A stretch of 64,000 bases of DNA from Streptomyces sp. CB03234 (GTDB taxonomy: Bacteria > Actinomycetota > Actinomycetes > Streptomycetales > Streptomycetaceae), in the NCBI RefSeq assembly GCF_001905885.1, contig NZ_LIYH01000006.1:372001-436000 (forward strand), in the 5' to 3' direction. The position numbers and the translations under genes are program-made. This document shows, piece by piece, positions 41,262 to 50,199 of the stretch. Numbering within the stretch: position 1 is the first letter of the stretch; every line of letters starts with the position of its first letter. The notes under the pieces are model-generated. The model saw only the letters and a list, made by a program, of their open reading frames with translations, had not been told where the DNA came from and did no database searches.

Positions 41262-42899
41262 TCACCGGGCCTTGAGTACGGAGGCGACGAGCGGGCCCGC
41301 CGCGTCCCCGCCGTGGCCGCCCGACTGGACGACCGCCGCGGCGGCCAGGTCGTCGGCGAAGCCGGCGAACCAGCTGTTGGAGTCGGCCTGGCCGCCGACT
41401 TCGGCCGAGCCGGTCTTCGCGCCCTTGTCGCCGCCGACCCCGGACATGGCCTCGGCGGCCGTGCCGCTGGTCGCCGTGGCCCGCATCATCTCGCGCAACT
41501 GCTGGGCGGCGGAGGCCTCCAGCGGGCGGGCGGCGGTGGCGATCTCCCGGTCGTCCAGGTCACGCGGCACGATGACCGGCTGCTTGAAGCTGCCGTTCTT
41601 CGCGGTCGCGGTGATGGAGGCGACGTTGAGGACGTTCATCTGGATGGTGCCCTGTCCGATGTACTGGGCCGCCGCCACACCGCCGCTCTCCGCGGGAACG
41701 GAACCGTCCTTGGTCACGACGCCCGTCTGCCAGTTCAGGCCGATGCCGAAGACGTCCCGCGCCTCCTTGCCCAGCGCCGTGTCGTCGCCGACGTCGTCGA
41801 TCAGCTTGATGAAGGCGGTGTTGCAGGACCGCTTGAAGCTCTCCTTGAAGGTGCTTCCCGCCGGGAGGTCGAAATGGTCCAGGTTGTGGAAGGTCCGGCC
41901 CTGGTACATGACGTTCTTGGGGCACTCGGCTGGGCGGTCGGCGCTCACCAGGCCCTTCTCCAGCAGCATGGCCGCCGTCACGATCTTCATCGTCGAGCCG
42001 GGTGCCTGCACACCCAGGAAGGCCGCGTTCCAGTCGTCCTGGCGGTTGTTGGCGACGGCGCGTATCTCACCGGTGCTCGGCTTGATGGCCACCACCGACG
42101 ACTCGCCGTACCGCTTCACCGCCTGCTCGGCCGCCGCCTGGACGTCCGCGTCCAGTGTCGTCCGCAGCTTGCCCGGCTCGCCCTTGGTGAGCGTCAGCAG
42201 CGTCTGGTCCGCCCCGTCCTCGCCCGGGGACTCGATCCACGTCTCGATGCCGGGCTTCCCGCCCGCCTCGGAGCCGTACTTCTCGCGCAGTTGGTCCAGG
42301 ATCGGCTTGAGGGACGGGTACTTCTCCGGCGTCAGCTCCACCCCGTCGCGGTCGACGGCCTTGACGGGCGGGTTGGGCGCCTCGCCCGTACGCAGCGCCG
42401 ACTCACCGGTCAGCTTCGGGTGGATCACCGACGGTTCCCAGTCGACCAGCGGCTTGCCGCTGGTGACGCCGCGTACGACGGTCAGCTGTGAGGCGTACGT
42501 CAGACGCTTGGACTGCCCCTCGTACGTCACGGTCGCGTCGACCGTGAACGGCACCTTCGGGCCCACCGGTTGGCCCGGGGTGATGACCGCCTTCGAGACA
42601 TGGGCCTCGTCCCGGAAGCCGGCGACGGCGGGCGTGGCGGTGCCGGCGTTGTTGGTCAGCTCACCGGCCGCCGCCTCGTCCCCCTTGGCCCACGCGGCGA
42701 GGAAGTCCTTCGCGGTCCGCTCGACCTCCTCGGCGGTCACCGGCCCCGAACCGGCCTTCCGCGGGGCCGCGGCCGACGTGGTGGTCGGTGTCGTCCCGCC
42801 CGTGATCCCGTTCCACAGGTTGTACGCCCCGTACCCCACGCCACCCGCGACGACGGTGAACACCCCGCCGATGACGGCGACCTTCGCTCCACTGCGCAT
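41262..42899 (-). CDS. Penicillin-binding protein (transpeptidase, MecA-N type)
   Basis: A 545-aa class B-like penicillin-binding protein. A membrane anchor (GAKVAVIGGVFTVVAGGVGYGAYNLW, about 4-28) is followed by an NTF2-like MecA N-terminal domain (about 55-180), a dimerisation region, and the transpeptidase domain from about 270. PGSTMK is the SxxK motif, SCN the SxN motif (FKRSCNTAFIKL), and KTGSAE the KTG box. It cross-links peptidoglycan. In Streptomyces such proteins serve sporulation or apical growth. ATG 42899 has GGGGAGGG-type ribosome-binding sequence upstream. An 8-bp inverted repeat lies in the promoter region. Confidence 0.9.
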   Translation of the reverse strand: MRSGAKVAVIGGVFTVVAGGVGYGAYNLWNGITGGTTPTTTSAAAPRKAGSGPVTAEEVERTAKDFLAAWAKGDEAAAGELTNNAGTATPAVAGFRDEAHVSKAVITPGQPVGPKVPFTVDATVTYEGQSKRLTYASQLTVVRGVTSGKPLVDWEPSVIHPKLTGESALRTGEAPNPPVKAVDRDGVELTPEKYPSLKPILDQLREKYGSEAGGKPGIETWIESPGEDGADQTLLTLTKGEPGKLRTTLDADVQAAAEQAVKRYGESSVVAIKPSTGEIRAVANNRQDDWNAAFLGVQAPGSTMKIVTAAMLLEKGLVSADRPAECPKNVMYQGRTFHNLDHFDLPAGSTFKESFKRSCNTAFIKLIDDVGDDTALGKEARDVFGIGLNWQTGVVTKDGSVPAESGGVAAAQYIGQGTIQMNVLNVASITATAKNGSFKQPVIVPRDLDDREIATAARPLEASAAQQLREMMRATATSGTAAEAMSGVGGDKGAKTGSAEVGGQADSNSWFAGFADDLAAAAVVQSGGHGGDAAGPLVASVLKAR

Positions 42900-42925
42900 C
42901 GTGCAGTCCCCCTCCCCAGGAGCCC

Positions 42926-42943
42926 GCTTGAACACGTTCAAGC
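42926..42943. promoter_or_regulatory. Palindrome upstream of the penicillin-binding protein gene
   Basis: GCTTGAAC-AC-GTTCAAGC is a perfect 8-2-8 inverted repeat 27 bp before the start codon. It is a likely operator, but I cannot name the regulator. Confidence 0.6.
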
Positions 42944-43060
42944 ACGTAATGGGAGCCACCCTACGGGACAGCACTGACAACAGCAGTGAGTTGTTACCCG
43001 ACCGGAACGTCAGGGCCCCGGACATCGGTCACGAGGTCCGGGGCCCGTGTGCCTACCGGC

Positions 43061-43759
43061 TCAGCGCGTGGTACTGAGCGCGAAGACGTCGTCGGCGCTG
43101 GTCAGCCGCTGCGGCCCGGAGGGCGCGGACTGAGCCGTCTTCCCCGCCTGGGCCGTCTTCCCCGCCTGGGCCGGAGCCGCGGCCTTGGTGCCCTCGGTCA
43201 GCTCGTGCGCCGCCTCCGGGTCGCGGGGCGTCTGGAGGGCGCCGTCCTTGGCGGCGACCACGCACGAGGCCGTGGACGCGCAACTGTAGACCGGGCCGTC
43301 AGGCCCCTCGTACCAGGACGTGAGGTAGAAGACGTACTTCCCCTTGGGGAGGTCGGCGGTGATGTCCTTCAGGTTGTGGCCCGGGTCGCGGGTGAACTCG
43401 ACGACCGCGCCGGTCACCCCCGGCTTGCTGGACTTCTCGACCTTGATCTCGACGTTCGAGGTGCGGTTGGGCGGCTTGCCCGGCTCGGTGTAGTCCTTGC
43501 CCTCCCCGGCGCCCGTGATGGTGCCGAGGACCACCAGGTCCGAGCGGCTCGCGAGATCCGGGACGCTCGTCGGCGGGTCGACCTCGGAGGCCGCCGCGCC
43601 CGCGTGCGCGCCCCAGAAGCCGCCGGACGCCTTTGTGGCGGTGGACGTGCCGTGCTCCCCGTCGGCCTGCGGCGTGCCGGACGAGCACGCCGCCGTGGCC
43701 AGCAGGACGGCGAGGGTGGCGGCGCCGGCGGCCGCCCGTGTGATGTGTGTGCGCTTCAT
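43061..43759 (-). CDS. Secreted lipoprotein of unknown function
   Basis: A 232-aa lipoprotein. The signal peptide AAGAATLAVLLATAACSS ends in a lipobox (ATAAC) with Cys near 25. A single beta-rich domain of about 55-175 follows (LVVLGTITGAGEGKDY, SNVEIKVEKSSKPGVTGAVVEFTRDPGHNLKDITADLPKGKYVFYLTSWYEG), with a pair of cysteines (SCASTASC). The tail contains an AQAGKT repeat. I do not recognise the family. It lies just downstream of the secreted metalloprotease gene on the same strand (35-bp gap), so the two may be co-expressed. Confidence 0.75.
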   Translation of the reverse strand: MKRTHITRAAAGAATLAVLLATAACSSGTPQADGEHGTSTATKASGGFWGAHAGAAASEVDPPTSVPDLASRSDLVVLGTITGAGEGKDYTEPGKPPNRTSNVEIKVEKSSKPGVTGAVVEFTRDPGHNLKDITADLPKGKYVFYLTSWYEGPDGPVYSCASTASCVVAAKDGALQTPRDPEAAHELTEGTKAAAPAQAGKTAQAGKTAQSAPSGPQRLTSADDVFALSTTR

Positions 43760-43794
43760 CGGTTGCTCACTCTCCTCTGCTCTGCCGGTCCTGC

Positions 43795-44349
43795 TCAGTA
43801 ACGGCCGTTGATGTGGTTCTTGTCGTGGTTGGCGTAGTAGTTGTGATCGGGGTTGCCCCGCATGCAGGAACGATTCGCCGAGGAGTAGCTGCTGTTCTTG
43901 CCGCTGGCGTGGCCCAGGCCGACGCTGTGGCCGATCTCATGGCACGACAGGGACTTGTAGTTCGAGTGCGGGATCCTGTGGTTGAACACGATGGTGAACT
44001 GGTCGCACTTGGACGAGCTGCCGCTCACCTTCTTGACGCACGTGGTCCACGCGTACCAGTTCTTCTGGTCACCCGTGGGGTTCCACGTGGCGTACGCCCA
44101 CACGTCGACCTGGTTGTTGTACCGGCTGTCCAGGCTTGTCGTCATGTCCGTGGGCGCCAGCGAGTTCTTGCGCGCCCAGTCCATGCCGTTGCGCTGCCCC
44201 GACGACAGGTCGTCGTCGAAGAAGAAGCTGTGCGCCTTGTTGTCCGCGAACGTCGGCCCGAAGGAGTTGGCCGAGGCCGGCTGCGTGACGAGTATCAGCG
44301 AGCCGACGGCGGCGCCGAGCGCCGCGAGCACACGTGTGCTCCGTCTCAT
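43795..44349 (-). CDS. Small secreted metzincin-type metalloprotease
   Basis: A 184-aa secreted protein. The signal peptide RVLAALGAAVGSLILVTQPASAN ends near residue 28. The zinc motif HEIGHSVGLGH (about 137-147) is the full HExxHxxGxxH of metzincins, resembling compact matrixin or snapalysin enzymes. Four cysteines (CVKK, KCDQF, SCHE, SCMRG) could form two disulfides. The mature domain is only about 155 residues, among the smallest of its kind. The upstream region (44350-44532) carries A+T-rich promoter-like DNA with CTGTAAAACAG. Confidence 0.85.
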   Translation of the reverse strand: MRRSTRVLAALGAAVGSLILVTQPASANSFGPTFADNKAHSFFFDDDLSSGQRNGMDWARKNSLAPTDMTTSLDSRYNNQVDVWAYATWNPTGDQKNWYAWTTCVKKVSGSSSKCDQFTIVFNHRIPHSNYKSLSCHEIGHSVGLGHASGKNSSYSSANRSCMRGNPDHNYYANHDKNHINGRY

Positions 44350-44532
44350 GGTCTTTTCCCCGTATCCCCGTTGGTGCGTGTGTCACGGGGGAAACGGCGA
44401 TCCCGTACGGACCGCACGAACGGCACGCGCGCCACGTGTGCACACGTGGTCACGCACGCCGCTCAAGGCCCGTTCCCCCCGGCTGTAAAACAGACTACAC
44501 AGCACAACTGACAACGCGGCGGCGAGATTTGC

Positions 44533-46266
44533 CTACACCCAGGTGTCCAGCCACATCCGGTCGCGCCAGTCGTCCATCGGGATCGACTCGCCCGTGTAGA
44601 GGGGCCAGAAGTAGATGAAGTTCCAGACGATGAGCAGCACGAGTACGCCCGCGCCGACCGCGCCGATCGTCCGGCGGCGTTCGGCCGTCTCATCCGTGCC
44701 CGGGGGGCCGAGCATCGCGCCGATCATCATCGCCACCGCGAGACACAGGAACGGTACGAACACCACCGCGTAGAACAGGAAGATGGTGCGCTCCTGGTAG
44801 AAGAACCACGGCACCCACCCGGCCGCGACCGCGCACGCGATCGCGCCCGCCCGCCAGTCGCGCCGGAAGAACCAGCGCCACAGGACGTACAGGAGCGCGA
44901 AGCACGCCGCCCACCAGAGCAGGGGCGTGCCGATGGCCAGGACTTCGCGGGCGCACTTCTCCGTCGCGTTCGCCGGGCAGCCGTCCTGGCCGGCGCGCGG
45001 GTCCTCGTAGAAGTACGAGACGGGCCGGCCCAGCACGATCCAGCTCCACGGGTTCGACTGGTAGGTGTGACCCGACGTCAGGTTGATGTGGAAGCTGTAG
45101 ACCTCCGACTCGTAGTGCCACAGACTGCGCCACCAGTCGGGGAACAGCCACGACCACGAGCTGTCCTTGCCCTCCGTGGTGGCCCAGTTCCGGAAGTACC
45201 CCTTGTCCGTGAAGATCCAGCCCGACCACGACGCGATGTACGTGACGACCGCCACCGGCACCGTCGAGACGAACGCGGGCACCAGGTCCCGCTTCAGGAC
45301 GCTCTCGTACGGCCGGAAGGCGCCGGCGGTGCGTCGTGCGCCCACGTCCCACAGCACCGTGAGGACCCCGAACGCGGCCAGGACGTACAGCCCGTTCCAC
45401 TTCGTGGCCGCCGCCAGGCCCAGCATCAGCCCGGCCGCGATCCGCCACGGCCGCCACCCCAGGCGCAGCGTTTCCGCGACCGCCGCGTCCGGTCGCAGCA
45501 CCCCGTCCGCGTCCACCGGCAGCGCGGCCGCGAGCCGGCGGCGTGAGTGGTCCCGGTCGATGAGGAGGCACCCGAACGCCGCGAGGACGAAGAACATCAG
45601 CACCTGGTCCAGCAGTGCCGTCCGGCTCATTACGAAGTGCAGCCCGTCCACCGCGAGCAGCGCGCCCGCCAGGCAGCCCAGGAACGTCGACCGGAACAGT
45701 CGCCGCCCGATCCGGCACAGCATTAGCACCGACAGCGTGCCCAGCACCGCCACCATGAAGCGCCAGCCGAACGGATCGAACCCGAACATCCACTCGCCGA
45801 GCCCGATGACCCACTTGCCGACCGGAGGGTGCACCACATAACCGGGGTCCGTGGGGACGGCCACCGCGTCGGGGTTCGCCAGGATCCGCGCGTCGACGTC
45901 CTTGGGCCACGACCCCTCGTAGCCCTGGTTGATCAGCGCCCAGGCGTCCTTGGCGTAGTACGTCTCGTCGAATATCACCGCGTGCGGCTGACCGAGGTTC
46001 CAGAACCGCAGCAGCCCCGCGACGAGCGCCACCAGCAGCGGACCGCCCCACGCCGCCAGCCGCCACAGCCGCCCGGCCACCGCGGGCGGCGCGCCGAGCA
46101 CCGTCCACACCCGGTCCGAGGGACGGGCGTACGGGGGCACCAACCGCTCGCGCAGGCCCGTCACCGGCCGCGGCACATAGCCGAAACGGCGCAGGCGCTG
46201 CCGCCACGGGGGCGGCTCTTTCGCGGCGTCCTGCCCGTGCAGGGCCTTATGAGCAGTACTGGTCAC
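44533..46266 (-). CDS. pmt: Dolichyl-phosphate-mannose-type protein O-mannosyltransferase
   Basis: A 577-aa polytopic GT-C glycosyltransferase (PMT family). GQPHAVIFDETYYAKDAW contains the catalytic-type DE acidic pair of the first external loop (about 92-109). VVHPPVGKWVIGLGEWMFGFDPFGWRF is the HPPxGK motif, followed by about ten helices. Pmt transfers mannose from polyprenyl-phosphate mannose to secreted proteins. In Streptomyces it is needed for phage receptor glycosylation and cell-wall integrity. GTG 46266 has TACGAT six bases upstream (leaderless). It is divergent from rsmI, a conserved pairing by my recollection. Confidence 0.9.
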   Translation of the reverse strand: MTSTAHKALHGQDAAKEPPPWRQRLRRFGYVPRPVTGLRERLVPPYARPSDRVWTVLGAPPAVAGRLWRLAAWGGPLLVALVAGLLRFWNLGQPHAVIFDETYYAKDAWALINQGYEGSWPKDVDARILANPDAVAVPTDPGYVVHPPVGKWVIGLGEWMFGFDPFGWRFMVAVLGTLSVLMLCRIGRRLFRSTFLGCLAGALLAVDGLHFVMSRTALLDQVLMFFVLAAFGCLLIDRDHSRRRLAAALPVDADGVLRPDAAVAETLRLGWRPWRIAAGLMLGLAAATKWNGLYVLAAFGVLTVLWDVGARRTAGAFRPYESVLKRDLVPAFVSTVPVAVVTYIASWSGWIFTDKGYFRNWATTEGKDSSWSWLFPDWWRSLWHYESEVYSFHINLTSGHTYQSNPWSWIVLGRPVSYFYEDPRAGQDGCPANATEKCAREVLAIGTPLLWWAACFALLYVLWRWFFRRDWRAGAIACAVAAGWVPWFFYQERTIFLFYAVVFVPFLCLAVAMMIGAMLGPPGTDETAERRRTIGAVGAGVLVLLIVWNFIYFWPLYTGESIPMDDWRDRMWLDTWV

Positions 46267-46278
46267 CGCGCCATCGTA
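46267..46278 (-). promoter_or_regulatory. Leaderless -10 box of the pmt gene
   Basis: On the minus strand TACGAT (46278-46273) is followed by six bases and GTG 46266. Confidence 0.6.
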
Positions 46279-46327
46279 GGGAACGCGCCTGTGCGAGTCG
46301 CCCGTCCGGGCTGCGAGGATGACCCCT

Positions 46328-47218
46328 GTGACAGGAACGGTGACCGGAACGCTCGTACTCGCAGGGACCCCGATCGGAGATGTCGCGGACGCCCCGCCCC
46401 GCCTCGCCGCCGAGCTGGAGAGGGCCGACGTCGTCGCCGCGGAGGACACCCGGCGGCTGCGCCGGCTGACCCAGGCGCTCGGCGTGCACACGACCGGCCG
46501 GGTCGTGTCGTACTTCGAGGGCAACGAGTCGGCCCGTACGCCCGAGCTGGTCGAGGCCCTCGCGGGCGGCGCGCGCGTGCTGCTGGTCACCGACGCGGGC
46601 ATGCCGTCCGTCTCCGACCCCGGCTACCGGCTGGTCGCCGCCGCCGTCGAGCGGGACATCCGCGTGACGGCCGTCCCCGGGCCGTCCGCCGTCCTCACCG
46701 CGCTCGCGCTGTCCGGGCTGCCCGTCGACCGGTTCTGCTTCGAGGGCTTCCTGCCGCGCAAGGCGGGCGAGCGGCTGACCAGGCTCCGGGAGGTCGCCGG
46801 CGAGCGTCGCACGCTCGTCTACTTCGAGGCCCCGCACCGCCTCGACGACACGCTCGCCGCGATGGCCGAGGTGTTCGGCGCCGACCGGCGGGCCGCGGTG
46901 TGCCGCGAGCTGACCAAGACGTACGAGGAGGTCAAGCGCGGCGGCGTCGGCGAGCTGGCGGCCTGGGCCGCCGAGGGCGTACGCGGCGAGATCACCATCG
47001 TGGTCGAGGGGGCGCCGGAGACCGGGCCCGGGGAGCTGGACGCCGACGAGCTGGTGCGCAGGGTGCGGGTGCGCGAGGAGGCGGGGGAGCGGCGTAAAGA
47101 AGCCATCGCCGCGGTCGCCGCCGAGGCGGGCCTGCCCAAGCGTGAAGTGTTCGACGCCGTCGTCGCGGCAAAGAACGCGTCTGGCCAGGGCCCGGCAGAG
47201 GGTAAGGGACTATCGTGA
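46328..47218 (+). CDS. rsmI: 16S rRNA (cytidine-1402 2'-O)-methyltransferase RsmI
   Basis: A 296-aa tetrapyrrole-methylase-fold enzyme. LVLAGTPIGDVADAPPRLAAEL is the family start, VAAEDTRRLRRLT the Asp-Thr-Arg motif, VTDAGMPSVSDPGYRLV the SAM-binding DAGxPxxxDPG motif, and VPGPSAVLTALALSGLP the next. It methylates C1402 of 16S rRNA in the decoding centre. I prefer GTG 46328, with CGAGG nine bases upstream, over ATG 46319. The frame could also begin at 46340. The length is normal. Confidence 0.9.
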   Translation: MTGTVTGTLVLAGTPIGDVADAPPRLAAELERADVVAAEDTRRLRRLTQALGVHTTGRVVSYFEGNESARTPELVEALAGGARVLLVTDAGMPSVSDPGYRLVAAAVERDIRVTAVPGPSAVLTALALSGLPVDRFCFEGFLPRKAGERLTRLREVAGERRTLVYFEAPHRLDDTLAAMAEVFGADRRAAVCRELTKTYEEVKRGGVGELAAWAAEGVRGEITIVVEGAPETGPGELDADELVRRVRVREEAGERRKEAIAAVAAEAGLPKREVFDAVVAAKNASGQGPAEGKGLS

Positions 47219-47347
47219 AAAGCAAAGACCAGACCGTGCGGCAGGCCTTTCGGCATGGGGCGCCCCAAAACCGGTCCATTATTCGACAGGTGCCTACGCA
47301 CTCCCGCCCGTGAAGGCGTCCACTGGTTGCAGTGGAAAGGAGCTGGC

Positions 47348-47764
47348 ATGAGCGAGACCACAAGTACTCCGGTCGGCCATGAGGCATATGCCTTCGCCTG
47401 CATGAACTGCGGGTACGGCTGGGAGCAGGCGTACGACATCGAGCACCACACCGACATCAGCGGGCACGAGTTCGTCGTGTACAAGGCGGGGGGCCGCCGG
47501 GTACCGTCGCCGCTCTCCAACCCCACCTGTGTGAACTGCGGACGGCACCGCGTCCGGATCATGCGGGCCGGCCAGGTCTCCTCGGTGCTCGAACTGCTCG
47601 CCCAGCACCAGGCCGAGCCGACGAAGGGGTCCGTGGGGTCGGCCGGTCCGACCCTCGGCCAGGAGCGGAAGCAGGAGACGGAAGAGGCACCGCCGGCCGA
47701 GCCGGCCAGGGAGCCGCACCACTGGCACCTGTCCGACCTGCTGCACGCCTTCCACCGCAAGTAG
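47348..47764 (+). CDS. Small zinc-ribbon-like protein
   Basis: A 138-aa protein with two CxxC knuckles: CMNCGYGW near residue 18 and CVNCGRHR near residue 61. The spacing suggests one zinc ribbon. A Glu/Pro-rich linker and a C-terminal helix WHLSDLLHAFHRK follow. I recognise it as a conserved actinobacterial protein of unknown function. AAAGGAG precedes ATG 47348. It lies between rsmI and tatD and may influence translation or nucleic-acid binding, but this is only position-based. Confidence 0.75.
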   Translation: MSETTSTPVGHEAYAFACMNCGYGWEQAYDIEHHTDISGHEFVVYKAGGRRVPSPLSNPTCVNCGRHRVRIMRAGQVSSVLELLAQHQAEPTKGSVGSAGPTLGQERKQETEEAPPAEPAREPHHWHLSDLLHAFHRK

Positions 47765-47780
47765 GTCCCGGCCGCTTCCG

Positions 47781-47792
47781 TACGATCGGGGC
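47781..47792 (+). promoter_or_regulatory. Leaderless -10 box of the tatD gene
   Basis: TACGAT at 47781-47786 is followed by six bases and ATG 47793, with no ribosome-binding site. Confidence 0.65.
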
Positions 47793-48662
47793 ATGAGTTC
47801 CAAGGACGCCCCGCCGCCGCTGCCCGAGCCCCTCGGGGTGCCGGTCGCCGATTCCCACACCCACCTGGACATGCAGGCCGGCACCGTCGAGGAGGCCCTC
47901 GCCAAGGCCGCCGCCGTCGGCGTCGACACGGTGGTCCAGGTGGGCTGCGACCTCAAGGGCTCCCGCTGGGCCGCGGAGACGGCCGCGGCGTACGACCCCG
48001 TGTGGGCGGCGGTCGCCCTGCACCCCAACGAGGCGCCGCGCATCGTGCTCGGGGACCCCGACGGGTGGTCGCGGCAGGGGGCGCGCGAGGGCGGCGGCGA
48101 CGCGGCGCTCGACGACGCGCTCGCCGAGATCGACCGTCTCGCCGCGCTGCCCGAGGTCAAGGCCGTCGGCGAGACCGGCCTGGACCACTTCCGTACGGGA
48201 CCGGAGGGCATGGCCGCCCAGGAACGGTCCTTCCGCGCCCACATCGAGATCGCCAAGCGGCACGGCAAGGCCCTCGTCATCCACGACCGCGACGCCCACG
48301 ACGACGTCCTGCGCATCCTCGCCGAGGAGGGCGCCCCCGAGCGGACCGTCTTCCACTGCTACTCCGGCGACGCCGACATGGCCCGGATCTGCGCCGAAGC
48401 CGGGTACTTCATGTCCTTCGCGGGGAACGTCACCTTCAAGAACGCCCAGCCGCTGCGCGACGCGCTGGCCGTCGCCCCACTGGACCTCGTCCTCGTCGAG
48501 ACGGACGCGCCGTTCCTGACGCCCGTGCCGTACCGCGGACGGCCCAACGCCCCGTATCTCGTTCCGATCACGGTCCGGGCGATGGCCGGGGTGCGGGGGA
48601 TCGACGAGGAGGCCATGTCGACCGCGATCGCCGTCAACACCGCGCGAGCATTTGATTACTGA
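47793..48662 (+). CDS. tatD: TatD-family metal-dependent hydrolase/DNase
   Basis: A 289-aa TIM-barrel metal hydrolase. VADSHTHLDM is the HxH metal motif, AVALHPNEAPRI follows, and VGETGLDHFRT carries the bridging Glu. LVIHDRDAHDDVLRIL and VFHCYSGD supply the other His ligands, and VETDAPFLTPVP the final Asp. It is a 3'-5' exonuclease/DNase in DNA repair and quality control. Residues 85-105 (QGAREGGGDAALDDA) form a small insertion compared with E. coli TatD. The stop is 98 bp before the rpf gene. Confidence 0.9.
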   Translation: MSSKDAPPPLPEPLGVPVADSHTHLDMQAGTVEEALAKAAAVGVDTVVQVGCDLKGSRWAAETAAAYDPVWAAVALHPNEAPRIVLGDPDGWSRQGAREGGGDAALDDALAEIDRLAALPEVKAVGETGLDHFRTGPEGMAAQERSFRAHIEIAKRHGKALVIHDRDAHDDVLRILAEEGAPERTVFHCYSGDADMARICAEAGYFMSFAGNVTFKNAQPLRDALAVAPLDLVLVETDAPFLTPVPYRGRPNAPYLVPITVRAMAGVRGIDEEAMSTAIAVNTARAFDY

Positions 48663-48744
48663 CCGATAACGGGCGGAGTGCCGCGTAGGGTAGCGGCGCG
48701 ACACTGCGTAGTCGAGTTGCTTTGGAGAGTGACCGCCCCTCCGC

Positions 48745-48759
48745 TAGGGTCCGGGCCTC
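48745..48759 (+). promoter_or_regulatory. Candidate -10 box upstream of the rpfB gene
   Basis: TAGGGT at 48745-48750 lies nine bases before GTG 48760. A second TAGGGT is at 48686-48691. The short spacer suggests a very short leader; I see no riboswitch-like conserved core in the 97-bp gap. Confidence 0.5.
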
Positions 48760-50199
48760 GTGAGCAACTCCCAGGGCAGTCACCGCGCCGCCACCAGAGG
48801 CGGCCGCCGCGCCTCCGGGACGCCCGCGCCCGCGGCCGGGCGGGAGGCATGCGCCGAAGTCCCCGCGACGTACGAGACATGGGCGGCCGCGCCGTCAGGG
48901 GCCGCGGCCACCACCACGGCCCCCTTCCCCGAGCCGGTACCCGCGCCCGCCCCCGCGCCGGTCGCCATGTACCGGTCGCTGCCCCGCCAAGGGGCCCGCA
49001 CATCCCGCGTCGACCCCGAGGCGCCCACCCTCCCGGCGGTGGCCACCGGGGGCCGCGCCGAGGCGCGCCGCGCCGCCCGCCGCCGCAAAGCGGCCGGGAC
49101 GGGCGGCCCCGAAGGGCTGCGGCGGCTCGTCCCGCAGGCCCTCGTCGTGGCGTTCCTCGCCGGCGGCACCACCGCGTTCGTCGCCAACGACAAGGCCGTG
49201 CGGCTCAGCGTCGACGGCGTACCGCGCACCATGCACACCTTCGCCGACGACGTCTCCGAGCTCCTCGCCGACGAGGGCCTGGACGTCGGCGAGCACGACC
49301 TCGTGGCGCCGGCCCCGCACGAGGCGCTCGCCAGCGGCGACGAGGTCGTCCTCCGCTACGGCCGCCCCGTCACGCTCACCCTCGACGGGCAGCGCCGCCG
49401 CGTGTGGACCACCGCCCGCACCGTCGACGAGGCGCTGCGCGCCCTCGGCGTCCGCGCGGAGGGCGCCTACCTGTCGGTGTCCCGCTCCGCGGCCATCTCG
49501 CGGCGCGGCCTCGCCCTCGACGTACGCACCGAACGCACCGTGACCTTCATGGCCGACGGCCGCGAGCGCACCATCCGCACCAACGCCGCCACCGTCCGCG
49601 AGGCCGTCGAACAGGCCGGCATCACCCTCCGCGGCCAGGACACCACCTCCGTGCCGCCCGGCAGCTTCCCGCGCGACGGCCAGACGATCACCGTCATGCG
49701 GATCACCGCCGGCCAGGAGGTCCGCGAGGAGCCCATCCCGTACGGGGTGCAAAAGGTCGAGGACCCCACCCTCTACACCGGCACCGAGGTCGTCGAACGT
49801 CAGGGGCGGCAGGGCGCGCGCCGCGTCACCTACGCGCTCCGCACGGTCAACGGCGTCAGGCAGAAGCCCCGCAGGATCGCCGAGGAGGTCGTACGGGAGC
49901 CGGTCGACCGGCTGGTGCTGGTCGGCACCAAGCCGATGCCCACCTCCGTCGCGGGCGCCGACCACCTGAACTGGGACGCCCTCGCCCAGTGCGAGTCGGG
50001 CGGCCGCCCGGACGCGGTCGACGCGTCGGGGACGTACGGCGGGCTGTACCAGTTCGACCCCGGCACCTGGCGTGCCCTCGGTGGCAGCGGCGCCGCCCAG
50101 GACGCCCCCGCCTCCGAACAGACATACCGGGCGAAGAAGCTCTACGTGCAGCGGGGGCCGACCCCGTGGCCGCACTGCGGCCGTAGGCTGTATCGGTGA
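48760..50199 (+). CDS. rpfB: Resuscitation-promoting factor RpfB-type
   Basis: A 479-aa cell-surface muralytic protein. A basic/Ala-rich cytoplasmic N-terminus of about 125 residues is followed by one membrane helix (LVPQALVVAFLAGGTTAFVAND), three DUF348 repeats (about 150-310, for example VRLSVDGVPRTMHTFADDVSELLADEGL), a G5 domain (about 320-390, VREEPIPYGVQKVEDPTLYTGTEVVERQGRQGARRVTY) and the lysozyme-like Rpf domain (about 400-479). That domain has LAQCESGGRPDAVDASGTYGGLYQFDPGTW, where Glu of CES is catalytic. It hydrolyses peptidoglycan during spore germination. Its 3' end contains the promoter of rsmA and overlaps it by 4 bp. Confidence 0.95.
   Translation: MSNSQGSHRAATRGGRRASGTPAPAAGREACAEVPATYETWAAAPSGAAATTTAPFPEPVPAPAPAPVAMYRSLPRQGARTSRVDPEAPTLPAVATGGRAEARRAARRRKAAGTGGPEGLRRLVPQALVVAFLAGGTTAFVANDKAVRLSVDGVPRTMHTFADDVSELLADEGLDVGEHDLVAPAPHEALASGDEVVLRYGRPVTLTLDGQRRRVWTTARTVDEALRALGVRAEGAYLSVSRSAAISRRGLALDVRTERTVTFMADGRERTIRTNAATVREAVEQAGITLRGQDTTSVPPGSFPRDGQTITVMRITAGQEVREEPIPYGVQKVEDPTLYTGTEVVERQGRQGARRVTYALRTVNGVRQKPRRIAEEVVREPVDRLVLVGTKPMPTSVAGADHLNWDALAQCESGGRPDAVDASGTYGGLYQFDPGTWRALGGSGAAQDAPASEQTYRAKKLYVQRGPTPWPHCGRRLYR
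50184..50195 (+). promoter_or_regulatory. Internal leaderless -10 box for rsmA inside the rpfB 3' end
   Basis: TAGGCT at 50184-50189 is followed by six bases and GTG 50196. It could let rsmA-ispE be transcribed separately from rpfB. Confidence 0.5.

Noticed and set aside
42926..42943. SOS (LexA) box before the penicillin-binding protein gene
   Set aside because: The palindrome has GAAC-N2-GTTC, whereas the actinobacterial SOS box has four bases between GAAC and GTTC.
48663..48759. ydaO-type (c-di-AMP) riboswitch before the resuscitation-promoting factor gene
   Set aside because: The gap is 97 bp, too short for the aptamer, and contains -10-like TAGGGT elements instead.
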